Assembly: GCA_030068145.1 (NCBI GenBank)
Contig: JAPJBO010000207.1
Span: 186,001 to 250,000, forward strand
DNA from: Diplonema papillatum
Lineage: Eukaryota > Euglenozoa > Diplonemea > Diplonemida > Diplonemidae
Reading direction: 5' to 3'
DNA length: 64,000 bases
Shown here one piece after another: positions 1-10,217 of the stretch (within the stretch, counting starts at the first letter, position 1; each line of letters begins with the position of its first letter). The position numbers were made by a program, and so were the translations under genes. The notes under the pieces were generated by a model. That model saw only the letters and a list, made by a program, of their open reading frames with translations, ran no database searches and was not told the origin of the DNA.

Positions 1-145
1 ACGCACACAGTTGATACTCGATGAAGAGACGCACACAGTTGATGCTCGATGAAGAGGCTTACACAGCGATGCCCGCTGAAGGGACTTACACGTTTGATGT
101 TCGATGAAGAGACTTACACAGTTGCTCGATGAAAGCCTTAATCGA
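1..145. repeat. 28-bp tandem repeat, about 5 units
   Basis: Five diverged units of about 28 bp begin at the window edge, each with the core ACACAGTTGATGCTCGATGA. The array may continue to the left. No open frame or splice signal was found in it. Confidence 0.7.
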
Positions 146-369
146 GAAGAGAAGGCGGTCGAGCCTTTTTGAGGTGCAACGTCCTGACTCCAGCTCGGAT
201 GCTGACTCTTCCGAGAGGTGAAATACAAAAAAGGCAATCGAGGAAAGCTATCGGTCGTAGAGATACGATCGAGGACTGCCCCTTTGAAAGCTGAAGAATG
301 AATAGAATGATCATGCATCAATCTAGGCTTGTCACGCTTGCACGCCTGCTTAAAGGGGGCCCCGTGAAA

Positions 370-600
370 GCCTGCACACGCAAGCACAGCGGAAGAAAAG
401 AAGAAGACGAAAAAGAAAAAAGGCCGCTCCTGGTCCAGGAACGTGACGGTCAACCACAGCTTGCAAAGCTTGAGTCGGAGGCAACACAGGGCTCAACCTG
501 GTTCAACCCCATCCGCTCTGCCCTGAGGCTGACCGTCTCGACGAGCTTGTGTGCAGCACAAGCGCCAAGCCCCAAGCGCCACGCCTTGATGCTCAAGTAG
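370..600 (+). repeat. Dispersed repeat A, copy 1
   Basis: A purine-rich tract (GAAGAAGA...AAAAAAGG) leads into CGCTCCTGGTCCAGGAACGT and continues to CGCCACGCCTTGATGCT. The same sequence recurs inverted at 25782-25994, where it is flanked by a 14-bp direct repeat. This makes it a dispersed, probably mobile, sequence. The short frames in it are not believable genes. Confidence 0.65.
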
Positions 601-1167
601 CACAGCAGAAAAGAAAGAGAAGTTGGCAGCGGTCTGGGTGCAAGAGAAGGCAAGCCGCAGGTGCTCCACGTGCACAGGGCGGATGCACCGCAAACCCTGG
701 TGTGGACGAGCGGCAACGCAAACGTCAAAGCACGCCACTTGCCGTTGTCGGTCAGACTTGGACCGCTCCCAGCGTAACATCGATACGTCTCATTCATTCA
801 GCAATGAAGCCTCTCTCGCAGCCCGTCTTGTGAGAACAACGAAGACGAAGGATTTTGTTAAACTGCGGGGACAAGACGTTAAGCGGGAGGTCAAACAGAA
901 CCCGTGTGGTGTTGGTCACCGTTGTTCAAATAGTTGATCGCAAGCAAAGAACAAAAATAGACGTAAAAGTTTACAAAAGTGTGTTGTTCAAGTAGTTGAT
1001 CGCAAGCAAAGAACAAAAATATAGGTAAAGTTTACAAAGGTGTGGAGTAAAGATTGGAAAACTGGCAAATGAAAAGAGGTCCTACTCGGGCGTGTTCCCA
1101 CGCATTTGCATGCGGCTGGCAAAAAACGAAAGAAAGCAAGAGAGTCTCAGAGAGAGAAATACGAGAC

Positions 1168-1715
1168 CTGCCAGACGCAGTCCATCCACTGGAGGAAGAT
1201 GGGCGACATCTCGTTGTGGTCCAGGCAGCCTTCGACGTTGCCGTTGCGGTCGGCGAGCTTGTGGCCGAGGGCCAGCCACTCGTGCCGGATGAGGACCTGG
1301 AAGCCCTCGAAGGTCCGGTAGTACGGGTCCAGCAGCAGCTTCGCGAGCGCCGTCACCTGCGCCGTGCGGTCCCAGCCGTCCGAGCAGTGCACCAGGACGT
1401 CTTTGCCGGCGTCGACGACGTTGGCGACGCGGATGGCGGTGACAATAATTTTTTCGAGGTGCTTCAGCCAGTTGGTGCCCTGCACCGCCGCCGCGAATGC
1501 GCCGTTCGCGGGCACCGGCGGAAGCTCCGCCATCTTCCGGAGCAGCTTCAGGCTCTGCGTTATGTCGTGGATGTTGCCCAGGTCCGCGTTCTCGTACACG
1601 ACGTTGGTGTAATACCGCTCGTCTTCGTACCCGCCCATGCGGGACCGATTCGCCACCGCATTCGCGAACGGGCGGCAGTCGAGAACTAACAGCGTCTTCG
1701 ACGCTCCGCTGTCAT
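1168..1715 (-). CDS. Exon e12: catalytic core of a myotubularin-family 3-phosphoinositide phosphatase
   Basis: About 183 codons begin with a residue split across the intron. The conserved order of the myotubularin family is readable: LLVLDCRP (about 10-16), a GGYE turn (28-31), the helix TNWL (81-84), and the catalytic loop VHCSDGWDRTAQ with Cys111 and Arg117 of the CX5R signature. The loop aspartates Asp113 and Asp116, typical of this family, are present. PYYRTFEGF and FLQWMDCVWQ follow. Family members remove the 3-phosphate from PI3P and PI(3,5)P2 on endosomal membranes; all loop residues are intact, so activity is expected. The acceptor is CAACAG before AT, completing a GAT codon with e11. 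The donor is CAG/GTCTCG. The rest of the domain must lie left of the window. Confidence 0.88.
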
Positions 1716-2205
1716 CTGTTGCGGTGGGTTTGACTTTTCTTGACCGTTTTTAGAGTGAAGGTTCGCTTGAAACTCCGGGGTTTTAGGGTCTCCGTGTGAC
1801 CGTTCATGAAGGGGTTCTCTTACAGCAAGAAAGGGCTATATGGTTACGGGTTGTATATTTAGTGCACGCTTTCGTTATGAGTTATGGCTAGCCATGTCCG
1901 GGACTGTTTGTGACCGACACCAAGTACATTCCTTCGTGGAGTGTAGTCTTGGGCCCCCACGTTCTACAAATTGAGCAGGGGTTGCCTTGTAGCCCGTACC
2001 GGTCTGTTGTCCGCGTTTTTATTTGGTGGCATTCCCTCATATCCCACTTGAAATCGTAGCGCTATTTGTGGATTAGAAGGTCGAAATTCTGTTCCCTATC
2101 CCAACACTTGAGAATTACCCCAACACTTCGAAATTCTGTTCCCACATCCCCAACACTTGAAATTTTGTTCCCCTGTAGTTTTGTTCCCAAACACTTGGAC
2201 GCCGT

Positions 2206-2513
2206 TGCCGGCGTCGACGACGTTGGCGACGCGGATGGCGGTGAATAATTTTTTCGAGGTTTCAGCCAGTTGGTGCCCTGCACCGCCGCCGCGAATGCGC
2301 CGTTCGCGGGCACCGGCGGAAGCTCCGCCATCTTCCGGAGCAGCTTCAGGCTCTGCGTTATGTCGTGGATGTTGCCCAGGTCCGCGTTCTCGTACACGAC
2401 GTTGGTGTAATACCGCTCGTCTTCGTACCCGCCCATGCGGGACCGATTCGCCACCGCATTCGCGAACGGGCGGCAGTCGAGAACTAACAGCGTCTTCGAC
2501 GCTCCGCTGTCAT
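2206..2513 (-). pseudogene. Partial copy 1 of exon e12
   Basis: Near-identical copy of the first ~104 codons of e12, including the CAACAG acceptor. A 2-base loss in the GAGGTTTCAG stretch breaks the frame, and homology stops before the catalytic HCSDGWDRT loop. It lies in a tandem duplication of about 775-800 bp that also carries a CCCAACACTT repeat cluster. It cannot encode an active phosphatase. Confidence 0.85.
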
Positions 2514-2980
2514 CTGTTGCAGTGGAATTGACTTTTCTAGTCTGCATTTTCAAGTCCTCGGTTGACGGTTTTTATGTTGGTGACATTCCCTCACATCCCA
2601 TCACTTGAAGCTCTCTGGTTACGGGTTGTATATTTAGTGCACGCTTTCGTTATGAGTTATGGCTAGCCATGTCCGGGACTGTTTGTGACCGACACCAAGT
2701 ACATTCCTTCGTGGAGTGTAGTCTTGGGCCCCCACGTTCTACAAATTGAGCAGGGGTTGCCTTGTAGCCCGTACCGGTCTGTTGTCCGCGTTTTTATTTG
2801 GTGGCATTCCCTCATATCCCACTTTAAATCGTAGCGCTATTTGTGGATTAGAAGGTCGAAATTCTGTTCCCTATCCCAACACTTGAGAATTACCCCAACA
2901 CTTCGAAATTCTGTTCCCACATCCCCAACACTTGAAATTTTGTTCCCCTGTAGTTTTGTTCCCAAACACTTGGACGCCGT

Positions 2981-3288
2981 TGCCGGCGTCGACGACGTTG
3001 GCGACGCGGATGGCGGTGAATAATTTTTTCGAGGTTTCAGCCAGTTGGTGCCCTGCACCGCCGCCGCGAATGCGCCGTTCGCGGGCACCGGCGGAAGCTC
3101 CGCCATCTTCCGGAGCAGCTTCAGGCTCTGCGTTATGTCGTGGATGTTGCCCAGGTCCGCGTTCTCGTACACGACGTTGGTGTAATACCGCTCGTCTTCG
3201 TACCCGCCCATGCGGGACCGATTCGCCACCGCATTCGCGAACGGGCGGCAGTCGAGAACTAGCAGCGTCTTCGACGCTCCGCTGTCAT
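2981..3288 (-). pseudogene. Partial copy 2 of exon e12
   Basis: Second tandem copy, almost identical to copy 1 with the same short deletion and the same loss of the catalytic loop. Its upstream flank (gene sense) keeps the GGTCAAGAAAAGTCAAACCC sequence of the real e12, whereas copies 1 and 3 share a different flank. The copies therefore alternate between two flank types. Confidence 0.85.
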
Positions 3289-3778
3289 CTGTTGCGGTGG
3301 GTTTGACTTTTCTTGACCGTTATTAGAGTGAAGGTTCGCTTGAAATTCCGGGGTGTTAGGGTCTCTGTGTGACCGTTCATGAAGGGGTCTCTTACAGCAA
3401 GAAAGGGCTATATGGTTACGGGTTGTATATTTAGTGCACGCTTTCGTTATGAGTTATGGCTAGCCATGTCCGGGACTGTTTGTGACCGACACCAAGTACA
3501 TTCCTTCGTGGAGTGTAGTCTTGGGCCCCCACGTTCTACAAGTTGAGCAGGGGTTGCCTTGTAGCCCGTACCGGTCTGTTGTCCGCGTTTTTATTTGGTG
3601 GCATTCCCTCATATCCCACTTGAAATCGTAGCGCTATTTGTGGATTAGAAGGTCGAAATTCTGTTCCCTATCCCAACACTTGAGAATTACCCCAACACTT
3701 CGAAATTCTGTTCCCACATCCCCAACACTTGAAATTTTGTTCCCCTGTAGTTTTGTTCCCCAACACTTGGACGCCGTT

Positions 3779-4089
3779 GCCGGCGTCGACGACGTTGGCG
3801 ACGCGGATGGCGGTGAATAATTTTTTCGAGGTTTCAGCCAGCCAGTTGGTGCCCTGCACCGCCACCGCGAATGCGCCGTTCGTGGGCACCGGCGGAAGCC
3901 CCGCCATCTTCCGGAGCAGCTTCAGGCTCTGCGTCATGTCGTGGATGTTGCCCAGGTCCGCGTTCTCGTGCACGACGTTGGTGTAATACCGCTCGTCTTC
4001 GTACCCGCCCATACGGGACCGATTCGCCACCGCATTCGCGAACGGGCGGCAGTCGAGAACTAACAGCGTCTTCGACGCTCCGCTGTCAT
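3779..4089 (-). pseudogene. Partial copy 3 of exon e12
   Basis: Third copy, slightly more diverged (for example AGLPPVPTNG in place of AELPPVPANG). A CAGC duplication alters the frame at the site where the other copies have a deletion. Homology again ends before the catalytic cysteine. The acceptor sequence is preserved. Confidence 0.83.
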
Positions 4090-4189
4090 CTGTTGCAGTG
4101 GAATTGACTTTTCTAGTCTGCATTTTCAAGTCCCCGGTTGACGGTTTTTATGTTGGTGACATTCCCTCATATCCCATCACTTGAAGCTC

Positions 4190-4350
4190 TGCTCCCTTAC
4201 ATCCCAACTATCCCAACACGTTGAGACTTTGTTCCCTTTTCATCCCAACAAATAAAAGACTGTTCCCTTATATCCCAACACTTAAAAAACTGTTCCCTTT
4301 CATCCCAACACTTAAAAGACTGTTCCCTTATATCCCAACACTTGGACGTC
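4190..4350. repeat. About 29-bp tandem repeat (CATCCCAACACTTAAAAGAC)
   Basis: About five units, each with the core TCCCAACACTTAAAAGACTG followed by TTCCC. The same CCCAACACTT core recurs around 2095-2200, 2875-2980 and 3670-3770 between the e12 copies. Confidence 0.7.
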
Positions 4351-4391
4351 CTTGCCGGCGTCGGCTCGGCTTTTTTGCTCGGTCAGACAAA

Positions 4392-4920
4392 GCGATGATG
4401 TGGGTTTGCGTGGCAGCCTGATACGTACGCAAGTCCAGCACACACACGTATCAGGCTGCCACGCAAACCTACATCATCGCACACACACGTATCAGGCTGC
4501 CACGCAAATCCAGCACACACACGTACCAGGCTGCCACGCAAACCCAGCATACACGTATCAGGCTGCCACGCAAACCCAGCACACACACGTATCAGGCTGC
4601 CACGCAAACCCAGCATACACGTATCAGGCTGCCACGCAAACCCAGCATACACGTATCAGGCTGCCACGCAAACCCACATCATCGCACACACACGTATCAG
4701 GCTGCCACGCAAATCCAGCATACACGTATCAGGCTGCCACGCAAACCCACATCATCGCACACACACGTATCAGGCTGCAACGCAAACCCAGCATACCCGT
4801 ATCAGGCTGCCGATGATGTGGGTTTGCGTGGCAGCCTGATACGTGTGTGTGCTGGATTTGCGTGGCAGCCTGATACGTGTGTGTGCGATGATGTGGGTTT
4901 GCGCGGCAGCCTGATACGTG
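4392..4920. repeat. Tandem array with inverted outer units
   Basis: More than ten units built on CACGTATCAGGCTGCCACGC, some with a CATCATCGCACA spacer. The first unit (4392-4430) and the last block (about 4808-4920) are in reverse orientation (GCGTGGCAGCCTGATACGTG), so the array is bracketed by inverted copies and can fold into a long hairpin. The open frames across it come only from the repeat length. Confidence 0.8.
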
Positions 4921-5029
4921 TCCGACGGTTGCTACACGAGCTTGATGCTCCGCATGGATGCTTGGTGCCGTGTGCCGTGGGCACCGTCGCTGCACACGGG
5001 GATTCGTTCGCGGCAATAAAACCTTTTAT

Positions 5030-5100
5030 TTAGAGTGAAAGTTCGCTTGAAACTCCGGGGTTTTAAAGTCCGGGTGACCTTCGTCGTTAAGGGAAGATAT
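5030..5100 (+). repeat. Dispersed repeat B (AAAGTTCGCTTGAA ... CTCCGGG)
   Basis: One copy of a family that reads TTTAGAGT, AAAGTTCGCTTGAA, ACTCCGGGGTTTTA and GTGACC. Other copies start near 1752, 3325, 22143, 23775, 34583, 55967 and 63690, and one is reversed at about 5872-5903. Several lie immediately upstream of host exons; see findings. Confidence 0.7.
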
Positions 5101-5232
5101 TATTTGTGCGATTTGACCTGTACGCGTTCAGGTTAAACCGCTGTCAACGTTCCTTTTTAGCTGTAACAAGTATGCTCACTAAGGTGGTTACTGGTTATCG
5201 CAAAAAGACTGCGTGTTGATCCCACTCAAGAA

Positions 5233-5375
5233 GAAGTGTGAAAACGGGTTTTTGCCTAGAGGCTTTTCGTCTTACTCTGCAGATGCTCTGAGCTATCTTT
5301 GTGGCTATGCTTTCAGTCGGCTTCTGAACCATGGTTAAGTGCGCAAATGGTGTCAGCCGAAGCTGAAGAAACGTG
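5233..5375 (+). repeat. Dispersed repeat C, copy 1
   Basis: About 140 bp starting TGTGAAAACGGGTTTTTGCC and ending near GTGTCAGCCGAAGCTG. Further copies lie at about 11048-11220 and 35130-35280 in the same orientation. Confidence 0.7.
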
Positions 5376-5439
5376 TGGTTTTGTTATATTATTTTACTTG
5401 TTAGTTGTCGACAACTTTTTTTGTAGGGCTTTTTATCTA

Positions 5440-5940
5440 ATAGCCACCTGCTAACTTTTTATTTAGCTTATAGCCACCTAAAGTAAAACTTTTTAATTAG
5501 CTTATAGCGCTTTCAAATCTTTTTATTTAGCTTATAGCCACAAAAAACTTTTTATTTAGCTTATAGCCACAAAAAACTTTTTATTTAGCTTATAGCCAGG
5601 AGGTCCTGAAACTTTTTTTTTAGCTTAAAGCCACCTGGTGAAAACTTGGTCGAACTTTTTGGTCAAAATTTTTTGGTCAAAAAATTGGCCAAAAATTTTG
5701 GTCAAAAAAAATCGGTCAAAAATTTTGGGTCAAAAAAAATCGTCAAAAAATCGGTCAAAATTTTGGCCAAAAATGTTGGTCAAAAAAAATCGGTCAAAAA
5801 ATTTTGGTCAAGATTTTGGGTCAAATTTTTTTGGTCAAAAGATTTTGGCCAAAAAATTTGTTCAAGAAAAACCCCGGAGTTTCAAGCGAACTTTCACTCT
5901 AAAAATCGGTCAAAAATTTTGGTCAAAAAAGTTGGTCAAT
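5440..5940. repeat. AT-rich repeats: TAGCTTATAGCCAC units then TTTTGGTCAAAA units
   Basis: From 5440 to 5635 the unit CTTTTTATTTAGCTTATAGC recurs. From 5638 to 5940 short units TTTTGGTC/AAAATTTTGG recur. Both classes reappear in the opposite orientation (GACCAAAATTTCGG at 6830-7030; GTGGCTATAAGCTAAATAAA at 7060-7080 and 8055-8190), giving nested inverted arms around 5.9-6.8 kb. The translated frames here (Lys/Phe/Trp-rich) are repeat artefacts. Confidence 0.7.
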
Positions 5941-6829
5941 TGTTAGCCAATCTGAGAAAAATCACACACGGAATTCGAACCCAGAAAACCCTTTGCCGTG
6001 CTGTGCCAGCTACTGGAGTGGCCACACCTATTTGCACACGTTCATCTTCGCTGCAGGTAGGGGTTTTCGGGCCCACCCGGAGCGAGTCCAACCTTCTCCA
6101 CGTCTTATCATCTCATCACTCGAAACACCACCACGTCGTATCATCTTATCATTGCTTGAATTTTTGGAGTCTGATACTCGAAACAGTCTAGATAGGTCAC
6201 CCACGTGTGTTTACGCCCGAAGGCTACATAAGAACCGACTTGAAAAATCGTCCACAAAGAGCTTGCCGCCGTTTGCGTTAAAGAGAGTGTCATCGAAAAG
6301 TACTCTGGTCTGAACTCTGCGAGCTATGTATCATGTTTCCCGGTTTCTCTTTCAGCACCCGTATGCTCGCAACATTTATGCCCGGTACTTCCAGTCTTTT
6401 AGCGTGTTGCACCCCTTGCTCCCACTACGGCCGTCCAGATGCCGCCGGGTTGCAGGAATCTGATAGTCCCTGTCACGAACACCGCCACGAACTCGCTGAC
6501 GAAGAAGGTTGTTGGAGGTCAAGAGAGTTAACAACGCAATGGTTGCCAAAGTGTTGCGCCGCAAGTCGGCAGTCGCAAATCGGCAGAAAGGGGGTCCAAG
6601 TAAACGAGACCTAAGCAAAGTTGAAATGGGATGAGATTAGACGCTACCCCAGAATCACCTTGACTCCCCCAAACGTATCCCACACATTGAAGCTTAAAAC
6701 TTGCAACTTGAAATTGGAAACTTGAGTTCGAATCCAAATCGCACAGTTGTCACAGTCAATGGCTGGGTAAATGGTTCGAATCCGCCATGGGTGTGTTCTC
6801 AGGGATTGGAGTCTAATTGTCGACCAAAG

Positions 6830-7030
6830 AAATTGACCCAAAATTCGGCCAAAATTTTGACCCAAAAAAATCGACCAAAAAAACGACCGAAAATTTTGAC
6901 CAAAATTTCGGCCAAAATTTTGACCAAAACAAATCGACCAAAAATCGACCAAAAAATCGACCAAAAGTTTGACCAAAAATTCGACCAAAATTTCGGCCAA
7001 AATTTTGCCAACTCAGAAAAATGACCAAAA
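6830..7030. repeat. GACCAAAATTTTG units, inverted relative to 5638-5940
   Basis: Reverse-oriented counterpart of the TTTTGGTC cluster. The segment between the arms (about 5940-6830) contains no convincing coding sequence but has tRNA B-box-like words (TTCGAACCC near 5971, GGTTCGAATCC near 6774). Confidence 0.65.
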
Positions 7031-7129
7031 TTTTGCAAAATGTGGCTCGAAGCTAATAAAAAAGTTTTTTGTGGCTATAAGCTAAAGTACGTGCGCTCGG
7101 CTAAGGCCGGCGCGTGGCGAGACTGGAGG

Positions 7130-7700
7130 CAGCAGTTAAAGTTCGGGGAACAGTAAAGTTCGGGCGAAGCTAAGTTCGGGCAATGCTGGTGAAGCTAAGT
7201 TCGAGTGATGCTTAGTTCGGGCGTTGCTAAGCGCTCAGGCTGCGCTGGTACTAAAAAACAGTTCGGGCACGAAGCGAAGTTCGGCCAGGGTGTAAAGTCC
7301 GGGTGAAGCCAAGGTCGGTGCTCGTACCCGGGGGGGGACACCCCCCCCGGATCCCCCCCGACCCACCGAGTGCGGGAAAAGTTTGGCGCTGGTACCCGGG
7401 TGGGCGCCCCCCCCGCCGCCCCCCGGCGAAGCAAAAGTTCGGGCGGAGCTAAGTTCTGGTGAAGCTCAGTTCGGACGATAATGAGTTCGAGTGATCCTAA
7501 GTTCGGGCGGAGCTAAGTTCTGGTGAAGCAAAGTTCGGGCGCAGCTGAGTTCGGGCGAAGCAACGCTCGGGCGAAGCTAAGTTCTGGCGAAGCAAAGTTC
7601 GGGCGATGCTAAATTCTGGTACGGGCGCAGCTGAGTTCGGACGAAGCAAAGTTCGCACGAAGCTGAGTTCTGGTGAAGCAAAGTTCGGTTCTCGTAGCAA
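7130..7700. repeat. AAGTTCGGGCGAAGCTAAG repeats
   Basis: Short degenerate units (AAGTTCGGGCGAAGC, AAGTTCTGGTGAAGC) fill 7130-7260 and 7430-7700, split by a G/C-rich stretch with homopolymers at 7320-7430. The same units recur at about 18905-19055. No gene is supported. Confidence 0.65.
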
Positions 7701-7849
7701 GTTTGGCCTGTGATGGCAAGCTCGGCCGCCCGACTCCGTTTCCCGGGGTGACCCAAATACCGCGAGATACTGAGAAACTCCGCCAAAAACGCAATTTTCG
7801 GGCACATTTGACCCCGAAACGCAACAAACCTCGAAAACAATCTTCGACC

Positions 7850-7927
7850 GGAAAAATGTCATGGGCGGGGTTCGAACCCGGACTCACCGGCCTGAAGGCC
7901 GGCGCCCGGTCACTCTGCCACCCGCAT
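7850..7927 (-). other. tRNA-like sequence with Pol III A and B boxes (SINE head or tRNA pseudogene)
   Basis: On the minus strand an A-box-like TGGCAGAGTGACCGG (about 7906-7920) is followed by a strong GC hairpin CCGGCCTTCAGGCCGG and a B-box-like GGGTTCGAACCCC (about 7867-7879). Spacing and order match a tRNA, but the anticodon stem leaves only a 6-base loop, and the acceptor and T stems have mismatches. A tRNA-derived SINE head or decayed tRNA fits better than a working tRNA. Confidence 0.45.
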
Positions 7928-8054
7928 ACCTTCTGCGAGGGAAAAAAAAAGCTTGCCCGGCTCTTTCCAAAAACAATACACTTTTTTCATGAAGAAAAGC
8001 CGGGTTGGCTCGAATAGAGGCTATTCACATTGCATGTTCATAGGACCTCCAGTC

Positions 8055-8190
8055 TCGAATAAAAAGTTTTTTGTGGCTATAAGCTAAATAAAAAGTTTCA
8101 GGCCCTCCTGGCTATAAGCTAAATAAAAAGTTTTTTGTGGCTATAAGCTAAATAAAAAGTTTCTTGGTGGCTATAAGCTAATTATCCCTT
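8055..8190. repeat. GTGGCTATAAGCTAAATAAA tandem repeat
   Basis: Four to five units with the core AAAAAGTTTTTTGTGGCTAT, inverted relative to 5440-5635. Confidence 0.7.
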
Positions 8191-8267
8191 TTTTGTATTG
8201 AGGTGTCATTCAGATGTAAATCCAAAGCCGCCCACGTCAAATTTTGTTAAGCAGCGGCTGCAAAACC

Positions 8268-8478
8268 TTTGTTCTTCGCTTACACCACCGCGTGTTGTTT
8301 TCTCACTCAGGACTTTTGACCTGTTGTGTTTGTGTGATTTGTCGTGTAGGGGTAGACCCGCATGACCTCACGTCCGTTCAACACGTGGTTCGGTAGTTAC
8401 AGCACTTTGGATCCCTTCTGTTCTTTGTCGGGCAGCATCGTCGAGCATTTCCTTTCAAGCTGGCGCTTATGTAAAAAA
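8268..8478 (+). repeat. Dispersed repeat D, copy 1 (SINE-like with A tail)
   Basis: About 210 bp from TTGTTCTTCGCTTACACCAC to GGCGCTTATGTAAAAAAAA. Copies lie at 26862-27075 and 39717-39917 in the same orientation. The copies end in GTAAA to GTAAAAAAAA, which suggests a retroposed 3' tail. I did not identify a clear target duplication. Confidence 0.65.
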
Positions 8479-8502
8479 AAGACTCGGAGTAAAAAACGGC
8501 AC

Positions 8503-9069
8503 CTGTCTCTCCGTTAGGGTGGTCCGGCTGCGAGAAGATGTCGGCGGACGGCGGGTTCATGCTGTTCCAGTTGTTCCAGATCACGTCCTTCTCGCGGGCG
8601 CGGTCGCGGGCGAGGGTGGCGAAGAGGGTCGTGGACATCGTGTTGGACGGCGCGAGGATGCTCGCTGCGGCGCCGTCGGCCCTTTCGCCACCGGGCAAGG
8701 GTTCTTCACCGGCCCGCGGCTTGCCCAGCAGGCTCAGGTACAGCTCGTCGTGCGTCGACCGCTTCCCGCCGAAGCCGATCTTCGGCTGAGAGGATCTCGA
8801 CACCGCGGCGCCGGTGTCCGGGTGGATCCACGAAATCACGGGGAACCGGCCCCGGGTCCGGAAGGCGGCGACGTGCTTGAACAGGTTCTCGTCCGCGGCC
8901 ATCGGCACGATGCACAGCTCGGGGTACGTCGGCACCTCGCTGTACTTCTGGTTGAAGAACGACAGCTTGAACCGCAGGCTCTCGGGGCTGATCTCGCGCG
9001 TCATGCGCTCGAACTCTTGCGCCACCACAGACCCCATGTTCTGCTCGTCTTCCACTTGCGTCCCGGCGG
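8503..9069 (-). CDS. Exon e11: N-terminal part of the myotubularin phosphatase domain
   Basis: 567 nt, phase 1 at both ends. The translation has the block that precedes the catalytic core in myotubularins: EFERMTREIS, FNQKYSEVPTYPELCIVP, FRTRGRFPVISWIHP and RSSQPKIGFGG, followed by a family-like WNNWNSMNPP. This part forms the substrate-pocket side of the phosphatase fold. The acceptor is CACAG/CCGCCGGG and the donor GAGACAG/GTGCCG. It splices in phase to e12, giving NGET-D-DSGASKTL. A segment of about 40 residues (around GEEPLPGGERADGAAAS) looks like a lineage-specific insertion. Three partial copies of its 5' end follow at 9290-10066. Confidence 0.87.
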
Positions 9070-9289
9070 CTGTGCAGGTTAGTTATGATGGAGTCACAGC
9101 ATGCTATCTCGTTTGAGGGTTAGACTGAGTGTTCTAGACGGTTAGACTGTGTTGTAGACTCGATAAAGGGTTGGGTTGGGGTTGGGCTCTCTTCTTAGCT
9201 CAATCGCGGCCATGAATGCACAGCTCAGGGGACGTCAGCACCTTGAGCAGTCAAAGCCGCAAACAAGACCTTAACGCATTTATGACCTC

Positions 9290-9450
9290 CGACAGCACGT
9301 CGGCACCTCGCTGTACTTCTGGTTGAAGAACGACAGCTTGAACCGCAGGCTCTCGGGGCTGATCTCGCGCGTCATGCGCTCGAACTCTTGCGCCACCACA
9401 CAGACCCCATGTTCTGCTCGTCTTTCACTTGCGTCCCGGCGGCTGTGCAG
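9290..9450 (-). pseudogene. Partial copy 1 of exon e11 5' end
   Basis: Copy of the e11 start, from the acceptor (CTGTGCAGG on the plus strand near 9440) through the YPEL region. A 2-base insertion (CCACCACACAGACC) breaks the frame. It is followed by TTAGACTGTGTTCTAGACGG intron sequence also found after the real exon boundary. Confidence 0.8.
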
Positions 9451-9594
9451 GTTAGTTATGACGGAGTCACAGCATGCTAACTCGTTTGAGGGTTAGACTG
9501 TGTGTTCTAGACGGTTAGACTGTGTTGTAGACTCGATAAAGGGTTGGGTTGGGATTGGGCTCTCTTCTTCTTAGCTCAATCGCGGCCATCGATG

Positions 9595-9770
9595 CACAGC
9601 TCAGGGGACGTCAGCACCTTGCTGTACTTCTGGTTGAAGAACGACAGCTTGAACCGCAGGCTCTCGGGGCTGATCTCGCGCGTCATGCGCTCGAACTCCT
9701 GCGCCACCACCGACCCCATGTTCTGCTCGTCTTCTACTTGCGTCCCGGCGGCTGTGCAGGTTAGTTATGC
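9595..9770 (-). pseudogene. Partial copy 2 of exon e11 5' end
   Basis: Second copy of the e11 start with the acceptor conserved. It covers about 45 codons and then runs into the same intron sequence (GGGTTGGGTTGGG) as the other copies. Confidence 0.8.
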
Positions 9771-9914
9771 TCACACAGTCACACAGCATGCCAGTTATTA
9801 AGTTCTCCTCTACTCAAGGCTCTGTTATAGACTCATTTCAGGGTTAGACTCTGTTCTAAACTCATCTGGGAATTAGACTGTGTTGACCCATTAAAGGGTT
9901 GGGTTGGGGTTGGG

Positions 9915-10066
9915 CTCTCTTCTTTGGCCATCGGCACGATGCACAGCTCGAAGAACGACAGGTTGAACCGTAGGCTCTCGGGGCTGATCTCGCGCGTCAT
10001 TCGCTCGAACTCCTGCGCCCCCATCGACCTCATGTTCTGCTCGTCTTCTACTTGCAACGGAGAATG
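9915..10066 (-). pseudogene. Partial copy 3 of exon e11 5' end
   Basis: Third and most diverged copy. An internal deletion removes the QKYSEVPTYP part, and the acceptor is changed (TTGCAACGG in place of TTGCGTCCC). Confidence 0.7.
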
Positions 10067-10217
10067 CATACCTTTGTGAACTTCCATGTGCACGGTGCAG
10101 AATCGCTTCCTGTTTCGGTCTTTGTGCGCCTGCATGAGTGTCGAAAGAACCTTGCGGACAGATATGAGCTCTTCGATGCTCATGCAGATGTTGTAGCAGG
10201 CGACTCCTGTCGGCGTG

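Noticed and set aside
5638-7038. Lys/Phe/Trp-rich frames
   Set aside because: They arise from TTTTGGTC and GACCAAAA repeats and read open on both strands.
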